Numbered from the stretch's first letter, positions 37,403 through 48,074 are shown. The stretch: DNA of 64,000 nucleotides from Sphaerisporangium siamense (GCF_014205275.1 NZ_JACHND010000001.1:1-64000), one strand, 5' to 3'. Notes: a model not told the origin generated them from the sequence alone. Numbers and translations are program-made.

Positions 37403-38548
37403 ATGCGGCGAGACCTGTTCGACGAGGAACATCTGCTCTTCCGTGAGACCGTGCGTGAGTTCATGAACCGGGAGGTGGCGCCCCGGCACGAGCAGTGGGA
37501 GAAGGACGGGATCGTTCCCAGGGAGGTGTGGAAGAAGGCCGGGGAGCTGGGCATGTTCGGGTTCGGGGTGCCTGAGGAGTTCGGGGGGGCCGGGATCACG
37601 GACTTTCGGTACAACGCGATCATCGTTGAGGAGATCCTCAGGTTCGGCGCGACCGGGCTCGGGTTCGGCCTGCACAACGACATCATGGCGCCGTACCTGG
37701 TGGACATGACCGACGACGAGCAGAAGCGGCGCTGGCTGCCCGGGTTCGCGTCCGGCGAGCTGATCACGGCCATCGGGATGACCGAGCCCGGCGCGGGCAG
37801 CGACCTGCAGAGCATCAGGACGACGGCCGTCCGGGACGGCGACCACTACGTCGTCAACGGGCAGAAGACGTTCATCACCAACGGCATCAACGCCGACCTG
37901 GTGGTGGTCGTCGCCAAGACCGACCCGGCCGAGGGCGCGCGGGGCACGACGCTGCTCGTGGCGGAGCGGGGCATGGAGGGCTTCACCCGGGGCCGCAACC
38001 TGGAGAAGATCGGCATGCACGCCCAGGACACCGCCGAGCTGTTCTTCGAGAACGTCCGGATCCCGGTGGCCAACCGTCTCGGCGACCAGGACGGGCAGGG
38101 CTTCTTCCAGCTCATGACGAACCTGCCGCAGGAGCGCCTGTCGATCGCGGTGGCGGCGGTCGCGGCGGCCGAGTCGGTGCTGGAGATGACGATCGAGTAC
38201 TGCAGGACGCGCAAGGCGTTCGGCCGCAGCATCGGCTCCTTCCAGAACACCCGTTTCGTCCTCGCCGAGCTGTCGACCGAGGTCGAGATCGCCCGCCACT
38301 ACGTGGACAAGTGCATCCGGGCGCTCAACGCCAAGGAGCTGACCGTGGTCGACGCCGCGAAGGCCAAGTGGTGGACGACCGAGCTGCAGAACAAGGTGAT
38401 CGACCGCTGCCTGCAGTTGCACGGCGGCTATGGCTACATGACCGAGTACCCGGTGGCGAAGGCGTGGATGGACGGCCGGGTGCAGACCATCTACGGCGGC
38501 ACGACCGAGATCATGAAGGAGATCATCGGGCGCTCGTTCGGCTTCTGA
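37403..38548 (+). CDS. Acyl-CoA dehydrogenase (long-chain type)
   Basis: This FAD enzyme introduces the 2,3-double bond into acyl-CoA in beta-oxidation. It has 381 residues from ATG 37403, chosen because AGGAGG lies exactly 6 nt upstream (the ATG at 37397 abuts it). The FAD/substrate motif GMTEPGAGSDLQSIRT is present, with C-terminal LHGGYGYMTEYPVAKAW. The C-terminal catalytic Glu of medium-chain enzymes (YEGT) is Gly here (YGGTTEIMKE). Instead E244 in NLPQERLSIA sits at the LCAD/isovaleryl-type catalytic position, as in LCAD proteins. Confidence 0.92.
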   Translation: MRRDLFDEEHLLFRETVREFMNREVAPRHEQWEKDGIVPREVWKKAGELGMFGFGVPEEFGGAGITDFRYNAIIVEEILRFGATGLGFGLHNDIMAPYLVDMTDDEQKRRWLPGFASGELITAIGMTEPGAGSDLQSIRTTAVRDGDHYVVNGQKTFITNGINADLVVVVAKTDPAEGARGTTLLVAERGMEGFTRGRNLEKIGMHAQDTAELFFENVRIPVANRLGDQDGQGFFQLMTNLPQERLSIAVAAVAAAESVLEMTIEYCRTRKAFGRSIGSFQNTRFVLAELSTEVEIARHYVDKCIRALNAKELTVVDAAKAKWWTTELQNKVIDRCLQLHGGYGYMTEYPVAKAWMDGRVQTIYGGTTEIMKEIIGRSFGF

Positions 38549-38782
38549 GCGTTTCGCCGGTGGTCCGTACGCGCACGGCCGGACGTGCGGACGTGCGAAC
38601 CCGTGCGTGTCCGGGATACGCGGGCCGCCGCGTGCCGGAAAAACCCGGGGGCGCGGGGCCGTGGAAGCCCGCGCCGGACGGCCGGGGGCCGCATACTGGT
38701 CAGCGGAGGATCCCTGAGGCGGGCTCCCCGCGTCGGCCCGGCGGAAGCCGGCCTCACGAGCGAGCTCCCGGAGGCGGTGGCG

Positions 38783-38947
38783 GTGGACAACGGCGGACTG
38801 GTCCTGTTGGTCTTCCTGGCGTTCCTGTTCGCGTGGGGCCTGAACCGCGTCCGCAGGGCGCTCCGCTTCGGCCCGATGGCCTACACCGGCGTGATGATCA
38901 CCTTCGTCATCGTGATGCTCGCCGTGTACACGCAGACCTTCCGCTGA
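38783..38947 (+). CDS. Small two-helix membrane protein
   Basis: This 54-residue protein starts at GTG 38783 with GGAGG 8 nt upstream. It has two hydrophobic helices (GLVLLVFLAFLFAWGLNRV and AYTGVMITFVIVMLAVYTQT) joined by a basic loop. It probably belongs to the many small conserved actinomycete membrane proteins of unknown role. It lies about 230 nt after the acyl-CoA dehydrogenase. Confidence 0.6.
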   Translation: MDNGGLVLLVFLAFLFAWGLNRVRRALRFGPMAYTGVMITFVIVMLAVYTQTFR

Positions 38948-39300
38948 CCCCGGCCTCTCGCCGTCCCGTCCCGTCCGCGGACTGACACCACGGGCGGGTC
39001 GCGGCTTTTCACGCGCGCATCCGGTTTCTCCCGCGAAACGGATACTCCCCCCTGCTCCGCTAGATAGCCAGCCATCATCCTTAATACGTTCAAGCGGGCG
39101 AACGGCCGCGAGAAACCACATATCACCGGTGATGGCGGGCCGAGAAAATTCCTTTCTCCATTTGTCGGCCAATTTTGCGCCGGAGCGGCCCCGTCGTGGC
39201 CGGGCATGCGGCCGGGCGCAGGGTAATCATGGACGAAGCGCTATCACGATGGCGCGACAAGTCTGATTCACCAGAAACACGTTGACATGGGAGAAACCGA
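38948..39300. other. Intergenic region upstream of the collagen-like gene
   Basis: No gene was seen in about 350 nt. The stretch is less GC-rich than its surroundings and holds a 12-bp perfect palindrome ATCACCGGTGAT at 39122-39133, a possible operator for the secreted collagen-like gene. No well-spaced promoter could be assigned. Confidence 0.45.
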
Positions 39301-39963
39301 GTGATTCCTCGGGATGAAACGCGGGTTTCGCGAGTGAGCGTACCCTTCTGGACCATCACGGCGGCGACGCTCGTGACGGGCGGGCTCTTCGCCGTGGCGG
39401 CCCCGGCGCAGGCCGGCACCGCCTCCGGCGCGGGCCACCAGAGCACCGCCGGCGCTTCGGTGACATACACCAGGGCCGACAACTGTCCGGGCAACTCCAG
39501 AGACGAGCACTGCAGGGACGGGGAGAAGTCCCACAAGAGGAAGTGCAAGGTCTGCATCGGCCCCGAAGGCCCCCAAGGCCCGCCCGGACCCCAGGGTCCT
39601 CCCGGACCGCAGGGCCCTCCCGGGGCCTCCGGTCCACAGGTGGACACCGCCTTCCAGGGCAACAACAAGTTCATCGGCCTGGCGCCGGGCAACGGAACCA
39701 CGTCGGTGCGGGACCCGCGGACGATTCCGCCGTGGCACAGCCTCACCAGCCTCACCGGATACCCCGGCAACGTCACGGACGTCTCTCTCGCGGTGATGGG
39801 CAACAACCTGCACGTCACCGTGGCCAGCGCGAACGGCTCGGTCGCGCAGACGTCGTGCACGGTGAACCCGACGCCCGGCACCGGGAACAACCCCGCCTGG
39901 CCGGGCAACTGCACGGCCTTCGTCAACCTCACCCCGCCGCTCAGGATGGCGACGCCGAGCTGA
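39301..39963 (+). CDS. Secreted collagen-like (Gly-X-Y) protein
   Basis: This 220-residue protein starts at GTG 39301 with GGGAGAAACC upstream. An N-terminal signal peptide (about 18-38, ending AAPAQA) is followed by a Cys-rich segment (NCPGNSRDEHCRDGEKSHKR, KCKVC). A collagen-type run of about nine Gly-X-Y triplets follows (GPEGPQGPPGPQGPPGPQG), then a C-terminal domain of about 100 residues with a Cys pair (QTSCTVNP, GNCTAFVNL). Bacterial collagen-like proteins form triple helices on the surface; here there is no anchor, so it is probably secreted. The C-terminal domain may be the trimerisation knob. Confidence 0.78.
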   Translation: MIPRDETRVSRVSVPFWTITAATLVTGGLFAVAAPAQAGTASGAGHQSTAGASVTYTRADNCPGNSRDEHCRDGEKSHKRKCKVCIGPEGPQGPPGPQGPPGPQGPPGASGPQVDTAFQGNNKFIGLAPGNGTTSVRDPRTIPPWHSLTSLTGYPGNVTDVSLAVMGNNLHVTVASANGSVAQTSCTVNPTPGTGNNPAWPGNCTAFVNLTPPLRMATPS

Positions 39964-40035
39964 GCACGGGCCCGCACCGCGCCACGTGACGCCTCATCGC
40001 GCCGTCGCGGCCGGTGAACGTCTCACGTAGACCGA

Positions 40036-40072
40036 CGGCGGGCGATCGTGGTGATTCCACGGTCGCCCGCCG
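40036..40072. terminator. Bidirectional terminator
   Basis: A 16-bp inverted repeat (CGGCGGGCGATCGTGG / CCACGGTCGCCCGCCG, one internal mismatch) lies between the convergent collagen-like gene and the phosphatase gene. Confidence 0.7.
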
Positions 40073-40116
40073 GCCTGTCGCGAGCGGTCCCGAGGGACGG
40101 CCGAAGGGACGGAAGG

Positions 40117-42339
40117 TCAGCGGCCCCGGGTCGGGATCTCGAACCAGACGGCCTTGCCCTCCTTGGTGGGGCGGGAGCCCCAGCGCTTGGCGAGCTGGTC
40201 GACGAGGTACAGGCCGCGGCCTCCCTCGTCGTTCTCGCCCGCGCTGCGGATGCGCGGCAGGCGCAGATCTTGGTCGAAGACCTCGACCCAGATCGACTCC
40301 TCTCCCCTGCGCAGGCGGAGGGTGAACTCCTTCTCGTTGACGACCTCGGTGTCGAAGCCGGGGACGTCCCACGACTCGTCGAACGGCAGCGGCGGGCCGT
40401 CCAGGACGAGCTCGCGGCGCGGGACGCTGGAGCTGGCGGCGTGCAGGACGACGTTGGTGACGACCTCCGAGACCAGCAGGCAGGCCATCTCGGCGCTCTC
40501 GTCGGGGACGCCCCAGCTCGCGAACGCCTCCGAGGCCATGCGCCGGGCCTCACCCACCATGATCGGCTGGGCGGGGAACGTGCGTTCCTGGAACTTGAGC
40601 TCTTTGCCCGCCGATCGGATGACGAGGATCGCCATATCGTCGTCGATCTCACCGGGCACCGCGATCGTGGCGGCGTCGGCGATGCGCTCGACCGAGTCGG
40701 CGGACGCCTCCGCGACCTTCTGCCGCAGGACGGTCAGCGTCTCGTCGTCGCTGAGCGGGGGCTCGCCCCGCGCGGGACGGCGGTCGACCAGGCCGTCGGT
40801 GTAGAGCAGGAGGGTGGCGCCGGGCGGAAGGACGCGGCTCTCCTCCTTGTAGACCAGGTCGGCGTGCACGCCCTTGGCGCTGACGCCGAGCGGCTGGCCG
40901 ACCTCGGAGATGTCGAGCTCGCTCACCATGCCGTCGACGATCATCAGCGGCGGGGAGTGGCCGGCGTTGGCGAACGAGAGCTGCCGCGACCAGGCGTCGT
41001 ACACCAGATACTGGCAGGTGACGATGGGCGGGGTGCTGACGTCGGCGCCGTAGTCGTCGCGCTCGGGCGGGCCGATGATCCGCGTCCACTCGTCGAGCCG
41101 GGCCAGGATGTCGGCGGGGGACTTGTCGTCCTGCGCGAAGGCGCGCAGCGCGGCCCTGAGCTGGCCCATCACGGCGGCCGCCTTGGCTCCCCTGCCCTCG
41201 ACGTCGCCGATGACGATGCCGACGCGCCCCGCGGACAGGGGGATGACGTCGTACCAGTCGCCGCCGACCTGGGTCTGGATGCCCTGGCCGTGCGAGGCGA
41301 GCGGCGCCGCGGGGTAGTAGCGGACGGCGATCTCAAGGCCGTCGAGCTTGGGCAACTCGCGGGGCAGCAGATGTTTCTGGAACGACTCGGCGGTGTGGCG
41401 TTCCTCTTCGAAGAGCAGGGCGTTGTCGACGGCGATGGCCACGCGGGTGGCGATGGCGCCGACGAAGTCGCGGTCGAAGGCGTCGTAGTGGGGCGAGCGG
41501 CGGTCGGTGAGGTTGGACAGGCTGAGGTACATCAGCCCGAGCGTCTCGCCGCGGGCGCACAGCGGGGCCACGATGGCCGAGGTCATGCCGATCTCGCCGC
41601 ACAGCTTGGCGCTCTCTTCGCTGGGCGTGGGGTAGCTCATCTGCGCGAAGTCTTCGACGATGATCGTTTCCTGGCGGCGCATCGCGATCTCGGCGTAGTG
41701 GCCGGCCGGGTAGCGGATCTCGGAGCCGACGGGGCGCCAGGTGCCCGGCGGGGGGTTCCAGCCCTTGACGTGGGTGGAGACCTTGCGGACGAGCTTGTCG
41801 CCCTCGGTCAGCTCGATGAAGCAGTGGTCGGCGAACTGGGGGACCAGCATCTCGGCGACGCGGTTGAGCGTCTCTTCGACGTACAGCGAGCCGGCGAGGC
41901 GCTCGCCGATGCGTTCGAGCAGGCCGAAGCGGTCCTTCTCGCGCTCGTTGCTGCGCATGGCCTCGCGGGCGGTGATGACGACGCCGGTGACCGACCCGGA
42001 GGGGTGGCGCAGCGGGACCGCCTGGGCGCGGACGTAGATGATGGTGCCGTCCGCGCGCAGGACGTCGAAGGTGCCCTCCCAGACGCCGCCCTTGAGGACG
42101 TGCCTGGCCAGCTCGACGGCGAGCGGGTGGTCCTTCTCCATGATGCCTAAGGACAACACGGTCTGATCGCCGTCGACCGTGCGGTCAGGGCGCCCGAAGA
42201 GGCGCTCGGCGAACGGGTTCCAGTACAGGACGTTGCTGAAACGGTCGGTGACCACCACCGCCATCTCGGCGTTGTTCAGCACCGAGTCGGACGTGAGGTG
42301 ATCGGCCGCGTCCTGCGAAAGGTCCCCCCATCGCTTCAT
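40117..42339 (-). CDS. PAS-GAF-PP2C (SpoIIE)-HATPase signalling phosphatase/kinase
   Basis: This 740-residue multidomain regulator has a PAS domain (about 20-130: VVVTDRFSNVLYWNPFAERL), a GAF domain (about 150-320), a SpoIIE-type PP2C phosphatase (about 345-590, with VGGDWYDVIPL, GDVEGRGAKAAAVM and EIDDDMAILV), and a C-terminal RsbW-like ATPase (about 600-740: LLVSEVVTNVVLHAA, GGRGLYLVDQLAKRWG). The fused kinase and phosphatase imply partner switching with STAS anti-anti-sigma proteins; two such proteins (51060 and 56173) are in this window. No membrane helix was found. Genes of this layout are abundant in Streptomyces-like genomes. Confidence 0.9.
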   Translation of the reverse strand: MKRWGDLSQDAADHLTSDSVLNNAEMAVVVTDRFSNVLYWNPFAERLFGRPDRTVDGDQTVLSLGIMEKDHPLAVELARHVLKGGVWEGTFDVLRADGTIIYVRAQAVPLRHPSGSVTGVVITAREAMRSNEREKDRFGLLERIGERLAGSLYVEETLNRVAEMLVPQFADHCFIELTEGDKLVRKVSTHVKGWNPPPGTWRPVGSEIRYPAGHYAEIAMRRQETIIVEDFAQMSYPTPSEESAKLCGEIGMTSAIVAPLCARGETLGLMYLSLSNLTDRRSPHYDAFDRDFVGAIATRVAIAVDNALLFEEERHTAESFQKHLLPRELPKLDGLEIAVRYYPAAPLASHGQGIQTQVGGDWYDVIPLSAGRVGIVIGDVEGRGAKAAAVMGQLRAALRAFAQDDKSPADILARLDEWTRIIGPPERDDYGADVSTPPIVTCQYLVYDAWSRQLSFANAGHSPPLMIVDGMVSELDISEVGQPLGVSAKGVHADLVYKEESRVLPPGATLLLYTDGLVDRRPARGEPPLSDDETLTVLRQKVAEASADSVERIADAATIAVPGEIDDDMAILVIRSAGKELKFQERTFPAQPIMVGEARRMASEAFASWGVPDESAEMACLLVSEVVTNVVLHAASSSVPRRELVLDGPPLPFDESWDVPGFDTEVVNEKEFTLRLRRGEESIWVEVFDQDLRLPRIRSAGENDEGGRGLYLVDQLAKRWGSRPTKEGKAVWFEIPTRGR

Positions 42340-42510
42340 CTGGCGGCCACCCCCCGAAGAAGGGGATTTCCGGAGAGAAGGACCACATACGCTCCTGGAG
42401 AGACCCCGGCGGCCTGCCGCGGGCTTCCCACGAGCCCCGGGAAAACCGGGTTGCCTGACATGGAAAGGGGGAACTTTCTGTCGGGAACCAACCGAACACG
42501 CCCTGAAAGA

Positions 42511-43215
42511 TCAGCGTCTGGAGACGAAGACGTGCGCGGCGACATCGCGCGGGAGATCCGCGGGAGTGTTGTCCGCCTCATCGTCACCTGTCACCCGTAC
42601 ACCGTCGTCGCTCGCCGCGAGCGTCACCTCGCGTCCGGGTTGTATCCCAACTTGCTTGAGTTTAAGCATCACGACGGGATCACTTTGCACTTGTTCGCTA
42701 ATTCGGCGCACGACCACCGGCGTATCGGCGGGCCCCGCGGCGGCGACCATGGCCGTGATCATCTCGTCGGCGGAAGGGGCGACCTTGGCGACGCCGAGCT
42801 CGTCGAGGCCGGGAATTGGGTTGCCGTGCGGGCACACCATGGGGTTGCCGAGCAGGGCGACGAGACGGGTCTCGACCGACTCGGACATGACGTGCTCCCA
42901 CCGGCACGCCTCTATGTGGACCTCTTCCCAGGGGAGACCGATGACCTGGGTGAGGAGGCACTCGGCCAGGCGGTGCTTGCGCATGACGCGGGTGGCGAGG
43001 GCACGGCCGAGGTCGGTCATGGCGAGGTGGCGGTCGCCCTCGACCTTGACCAGGCCGTCACGTTCCATGCGGGCCACCGTCTGGCTCACCGTCGGGCCGC
43101 TCTGCTGCAACCGTTCGGCGATGCGGGCACGGAGAGGGGTGATTCCCTCTTCCTCCAACTCGTAGATGGTGCGGAGATACATCTCGGTCGTGTCGATGAG
43201 GCCGTGTGCGGTCAA
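42511..43215 (-). CDS. DtxR/IdeR-family metal-dependent repressor
   Basis: This 234-residue regulator is probably Fe(II)-responsive. It has an N-terminal winged helix ([20 protein letters not shown]), a dimerisation domain and a C-terminal SH3-like domain ([20 protein letters not shown]). Metal ligands match DtxR with offset +2: M12, C104, E107, H108 for one site, and H81, E85, H100 for the ancillary site. The start is TTG 43215 with GGGAGGAC upstream. Upstream on the same strand lies an MFS exporter. In Streptomyces the homologue (DesR) controls siderophore genes. No DtxR box was identified in the window. Confidence 0.92.
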   Translation of the reverse strand: MTAHGLIDTTEMYLRTIYELEEEGITPLRARIAERLQQSGPTVSQTVARMERDGLVKVEGDRHLAMTDLGRALATRVMRKHRLAECLLTQVIGLPWEEVHIEACRWEHVMSESVETRLVALLGNPMVCPHGNPIPGLDELGVAKVAPSADEMITAMVAAAGPADTPVVVRRISEQVQSDPVVMLKLKQVGIQPGREVTLAASDDGVRVTGDDEADNTPADLPRDVAAHVFVSRR

Positions 43216-43450
43216 GGCGTCCTCCCCTCACATTTCCGATGCTACGTCCGGCTTCCTGGGGTTACAGCCATCCGTGATTTGGCCGTGCGCCGTTTCGGAA
43301 GCGGAGATCCGTGTAGGAACAGAGCTTACGCAGACCGACTGACAGAACGGTCCGAGATGGGGAACGTGATCGTTCCTCACCATCATCTCAGGCGCCACGC
43401 CCCGCGTCACACGGTTGTGCGGGGCTCCGCGGCCAGGTCTCGCGGGGGCG

Positions 43451-44701
43451 TCAACGCTTCTGCCGCGTGTCGTATTTCCAGAAGGACCGCACGGCCACTC
43501 CGGTGATCACGACGAGCAGCGCGCACAGCAATCCCCCGCCCGCCCAGGCAGGTACGAGACCGACCGCGCTCGACGTCGCGCCGGCCCTCAGGTCTCCGAG
43601 CCTCGGCCCTCCGGCGACGACGACCATGAACACGCCCTGCATGCGCCCGCGCATCTCGTCGGGGGCGTAGGTCTGCAGGATCGTCTGCCGCCACACCGCC
43701 GACACCATGTCGATGCCGCCCGAGACGGCGAGCAGGAGCACGGCCAGCCAGAGCGGCCCGGCGAAGGCCGAGGCGGCGACGGTCAGGCCCCACAGCGCGA
43801 TGGCCACGGTCAGCGCCACGCCCTGGCGGTGGATGCGCCCGACCCACCCGGACACCAGGCCGGCCGCGACCGCGCCGATGGCCAGGCTCGCCGAGAGCCA
43901 GCCGAACGCGACGGCGGACCCGCCGAACCGCTCGGCCGCCATCTCGGGGAACAGCGCCCGCGGCATGGCGAACGCCATGGCGATGATGTCGACGAGGAAG
44001 GACATCATCACGATCGGCTGGCCGGCGATGTAGCGCAGGCCGTCGGTGACCGAGCGCAGGCCCGGCCGCGACACGACGCCGAGCGGCTCCAGGGCCGGCA
44101 GCCGGACCGCCGCGTAGAACCCGGCGCCGAACAGGACCGCGTCGATCAGATAGGCCGTCCCGTACCCGCCCTGGGCGAGGACGACGCCGGCGAGCAGGGG
44201 GCCGACCACCGAGCCGATGCTGCTGACCAGGTAGTTGAGGGTGTTGGCCGCCGCGACGTGCTCCAGAGGGACGAGCCTCGGGATGATCGCGCCGCGGGTG
44301 GGCGAGGTGACGGCGAAGCCGGTGGCCTGGACGGCCGTCGCGGCGAGGATGACGTAGACGTTGCCCCAGCCCGCCGCGGCCTGCGCCAGCAGGACGAGGG
44401 TGGCGAGCCAGGCGACGACCGAACCGGCGAGCAGGAGCTTACGACGGTCGACCGCGTCGGCGACGGCGCCGCCCCACAGGCCGAACACCACGAGCGGGAT
44501 GAGGTTGGCCGGGCCGAGCAGGCCCACCCACAGCGAGGACCCGGTGATGGCGAACACCTGGGCGCTGACGGCGACCGAGGTGAGCTGGAAGCCGACGAAG
44601 GAGACGCCCTGCCCGAGGAGCAGCCGCCGATACGCCGGCCGGCTCATGGGCTGGGTATCGACGGCGATCCGTCTGAGCGCTGCCTGGACGACCCCCGCCA
44701 T
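43451..44701 (-). CDS. MFS transporter, EntS-like exporter
   Basis: This 416-residue major facilitator has about twelve helices and the MFS loop motif GGAVADAVDRRKLLL after helix 2. The sequence (YRRLLLGQGVSFVGFQLTSV, GNVYVILAATAVQATGFAVTSPTR) is close to the MFS_3/enterobactin-exporter (EntS) branch. Placement directly upstream of a DtxR-type regulator, on the same strand with a 235-nt gap, makes siderophore or metal-related export plausible but unproven. It is followed by pdxH upstream on the same strand. Confidence 0.85.
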   Translation of the reverse strand: MAGVVQAALRRIAVDTQPMSRPAYRRLLLGQGVSFVGFQLTSVAVSAQVFAITGSSLWVGLLGPANLIPLVVFGLWGGAVADAVDRRKLLLAGSVVAWLATLVLLAQAAAGWGNVYVILAATAVQATGFAVTSPTRGAIIPRLVPLEHVAAANTLNYLVSSIGSVVGPLLAGVVLAQGGYGTAYLIDAVLFGAGFYAAVRLPALEPLGVVSRPGLRSVTDGLRYIAGQPIVMMSFLVDIIAMAFAMPRALFPEMAAERFGGSAVAFGWLSASLAIGAVAAGLVSGWVGRIHRQGVALTVAIALWGLTVAASAFAGPLWLAVLLLAVSGGIDMVSAVWRQTILQTYAPDEMRGRMQGVFMVVVAGGPRLGDLRAGATSSAVGLVPAWAGGGLLCALLVVITGVAVRSFWKYDTRQKR

Positions 44702-44772
44702 TCCCCACCCCGTCGAACCGGAAACTACCCAACATCTCCGGGCACTCTACTCAGACGGGTGGGATGATCCGG

Positions 44773-45426
44773 TCACGGGGCGAGCCGTTCCAGCGTCCAC
44801 CCCGCCTTCGTGTGCCGGTAGCGGAGCCGGTCGTGCATGCGGTCGATCTGGCCCTGCCAGAACTCGACCTCCGAGGGGACCACGCGGAGCCCGCCCCAGA
44901 AGTCCGGCAGGGGCGGGTCCTCGGGCCAGCGCTCGGCCAGCTCGCGGAACCGGGCGTCCAGCTCGTCCCGTGACCTGACGACCGCCGACTGCCGCGAGGC
45001 CCAGGCCCCGATGCGCGAGCCGTACGGCCGGGAGTGGAAATACGCGGCGGAATCCTCGCGCGGCAATTTTGTGACTTTTCCCTCGACGCGGACCTGCCGG
45101 CGGAGGGGGTGCCAGGGGAACAACAGGCATGCGCGCGGGTTCTCGGCGAGGTCGCGGCCCTTGCGTGACTCGTAGTTGGTGTAGAAGACGAACCCCTGCT
45201 GGTCGTACCCCTTGAGCAGGACCGTCCTGGCAGTGGGAAGGCCTCCCGCGGAGGAGGTGGCCAGCACCATGGCGTTCGGCTCGGGCAGCCCGGCCTCGAC
45301 GGCGTCGGCGAACCACGACGCGAACTGCGAGACCGGATCGGGGGCCATGTCGCTCTCGTTCAGAGGACGACCTTCGTATGTACGGCGAAGCCCGGAGAAG
45401 TACGGCGGGCTCGATGCGGCATCCAC
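44773..45426 (-). CDS. pdxH: Pyridoxamine/pyridoxine 5'-phosphate oxidase
   Basis: This FMN enzyme makes pyridoxal 5'-phosphate from the pyridoxamine or pyridoxine phosphate. I chose GTG 45426, giving 217 residues, the usual length. The start includes the conserved LRRTYEGRPLNESD segment, which an ATG at 45348 would remove. FMN/PLP motifs are present: PEPNAMVLATSSAGGLPTAR TVLLKGYD, VFYTNYESRKGRDLAENPRA, RIGAWASRQS, and the C-terminal WQGQIDRMHDRLRYR. It is divergent from citrate synthase; pdxH, citA and serC are neighbours in Streptomyces too. Confidence 0.93.
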   Translation of the reverse strand: MDAASSPPYFSGLRRTYEGRPLNESDMAPDPVSQFASWFADAVEAGLPEPNAMVLATSSAGGLPTARTVLLKGYDQQGFVFYTNYESRKGRDLAENPRACLLFPWHPLRRQVRVEGKVTKLPREDSAAYFHSRPYGSRIGAWASRQSAVVRSRDELDARFRELAERWPEDPPLPDFWGGLRVVPSEVEFWQGQIDRMHDRLRYRHTKAGWTLERLAP

Positions 45427-45594
45427 AGACCGGTATTCTTCCGCGTCCGGCGCCGCGAGCGCGCGGTGCCCCCTACCAGCGGGATCGCGTTTCGGAGGCC
45501 CCCACGACAGATCGCCGCCGCGGAGGGGGTTGAATATGACCCGCCGGTATCTCGACATCAAGGCTTTGACTTCAAGAAAGGGAGGCGGCCGCGA

Positions 45595-46701
45595 ATGTCC
45601 GACTTCAAACCCGGGTTGGAAGGCGTCGTAGCGTTCGAGACCGAGATCGCGGAACCGGACAAAGAGGGGGGCGCCCTCCGGTACCGGGGCGTCGACATCG
45701 AAGAGCTGGTCGGCCGCGTGTCCTACGGGCACGTCTGGGGCCTGCTCGTGGACAACAAGTTCAAGCCGGGCCTCCCCCCGGCCGAGCCGTACCCGATCCC
45801 CGTCCACTCCGGTGACATCCGCGTCGACGTCCAGAGCGCCCTCGCCATGCTGGCCCCGGCCTACGGGTTCCGCCAGCTCCTCGACATCGACGAGGACCAG
45901 GCCCGCGACGATCTCGCGCGCGCCTCGGTGACCGCCCTGTCCTTCGTCGCCCAGTCCGCCCGCGGGCTCGGCCTGCCCATGGTCCCGCAGTCCCGCGTCG
46001 ACGAGGCCGACACGATCGTCGAGCGCTTCATGATCCGCTGGCGTGGCGAGCCCGACCCGAAGCACGTCAAGGCCATCGACGCCTACTGGACCTCCGCCGC
46101 CGAGCACGGCATGAACGCCTCCACGTTCACCGCCCGCGTCATCGCCTCGACCGGCGCCGACGTGGCCGCCGCGCTGTCGGGCGCCGTCGGCGCGATGTCC
46201 GGCCCGCTGCACGGCGGCGCGCCCGCGCGCGTGCTGCACATGATCGAGGAGGTCGAGCGCATCGGCAGCGCCGAGACCTACGTCAAGAAGGCCCTGGACT
46301 CCGGCGAGCGCCTGATGGGCTTCGGCCACCGGGTGTACCGCGCCGAGGACCCGCGGGCCCGCGTGCTGCGCCGCACCGCCCAGGAGCTCAACGCGCCGCG
46401 CTACGAGGTGGCGTGCGCGCTGGAGAAGGCCGCGCTGGCCGAGCTGCACGCCCGCAAGCCCGACCGCGTGCTCGCGACGAACGTGGAGTTCTGGGCCGCG
46501 ATCATGCTGGACTTCGCCGAGGTCCCTCCGCACATGTTCACCTCGATGTTCACCTGTGCGCGTACCGCGGGCTGGGCCGCGCACATCCTGGAGCAGAAGC
46601 GCACCGGGCGGCTCGTGCGGCCGAGCGCGCGTTACGTCGGCCCGCCCCAGCGCTCGATCGACGACGTGCCGGGCGCGGCCGAGGTCGCCGGCAAGAACTG
46701 A
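45595..46701 (+). CDS. citA: Citrate synthase (citrate synthase 2 type)
   Basis: This enzyme condenses oxaloacetate with acetyl-CoA. It has 368 residues from ATG 45595, with GGGAGG about 9 nt upstream. Catalytic motifs are visible: EHGMNASTFTARVIAST (first His), GPLHGGAPARVL, MGFGHRVYRAEDPRARVL (second His and Arg), and the Asp region MLDFAEVPPHMFTSMFTCAR. The short N-terminus and overall length fit the citrate synthase 2 subgroup of actinobacteria; a 2-methylcitrate synthase activity cannot be excluded. A hairpin terminator follows. Confidence 0.92.
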   Translation: MSDFKPGLEGVVAFETEIAEPDKEGGALRYRGVDIEELVGRVSYGHVWGLLVDNKFKPGLPPAEPYPIPVHSGDIRVDVQSALAMLAPAYGFRQLLDIDEDQARDDLARASVTALSFVAQSARGLGLPMVPQSRVDEADTIVERFMIRWRGEPDPKHVKAIDAYWTSAAEHGMNASTFTARVIASTGADVAAALSGAVGAMSGPLHGGAPARVLHMIEEVERIGSAETYVKKALDSGERLMGFGHRVYRAEDPRARVLRRTAQELNAPRYEVACALEKAALAELHARKPDRVLATNVEFWAAIMLDFAEVPPHMFTSMFTCARTAGWAAHILEQKRTGRLVRPSARYVGPPQRSIDDVPGAAEVAGKN

Positions 46702-46789
46702 CACCCTCCTGTCCGTCCCGCTTCCCCCTGCGAGCAGGGCATCCCCCGCCGTCCCGGCCCTCGCCGGACCGGCTCGCACACCCGTACAG

Positions 46790-46814
46790 GGCCCGCAGCC
46801 CCCGGTTGCGGGCC
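46790..46814 (+). terminator. Terminator after citA
   Basis: The hairpin GGCCCGCA/TGCGGGCC (8 bp, 9-nt loop) is nested in a wider pairing of ACAGGGCC with GGCCCTGT, about 90 nt after the citrate synthase stop. Confidence 0.55.
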
Positions 46815-46927
46815 TTGAGCGTGTCCGGGGCCCTGTGGCCCTCCGAGGCGTGCCGTGGAGACCCGTGGCACGCCCACCTGGGCGTTCGCCCGCGGCTCGC
46901 CCGTATCTCACGATCCGGACCCCCGGC

Positions 46928-48074
<1,147 letters not shown>

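Noticed and set aside
40048-42150. A 700-codon plus-strand frame antisense to the SpoIIE-type gene
   Set aside because: Shadow frame with Asp/Val/Gly-rich pattern; phosphatase motifs on the minus strand are decisive.
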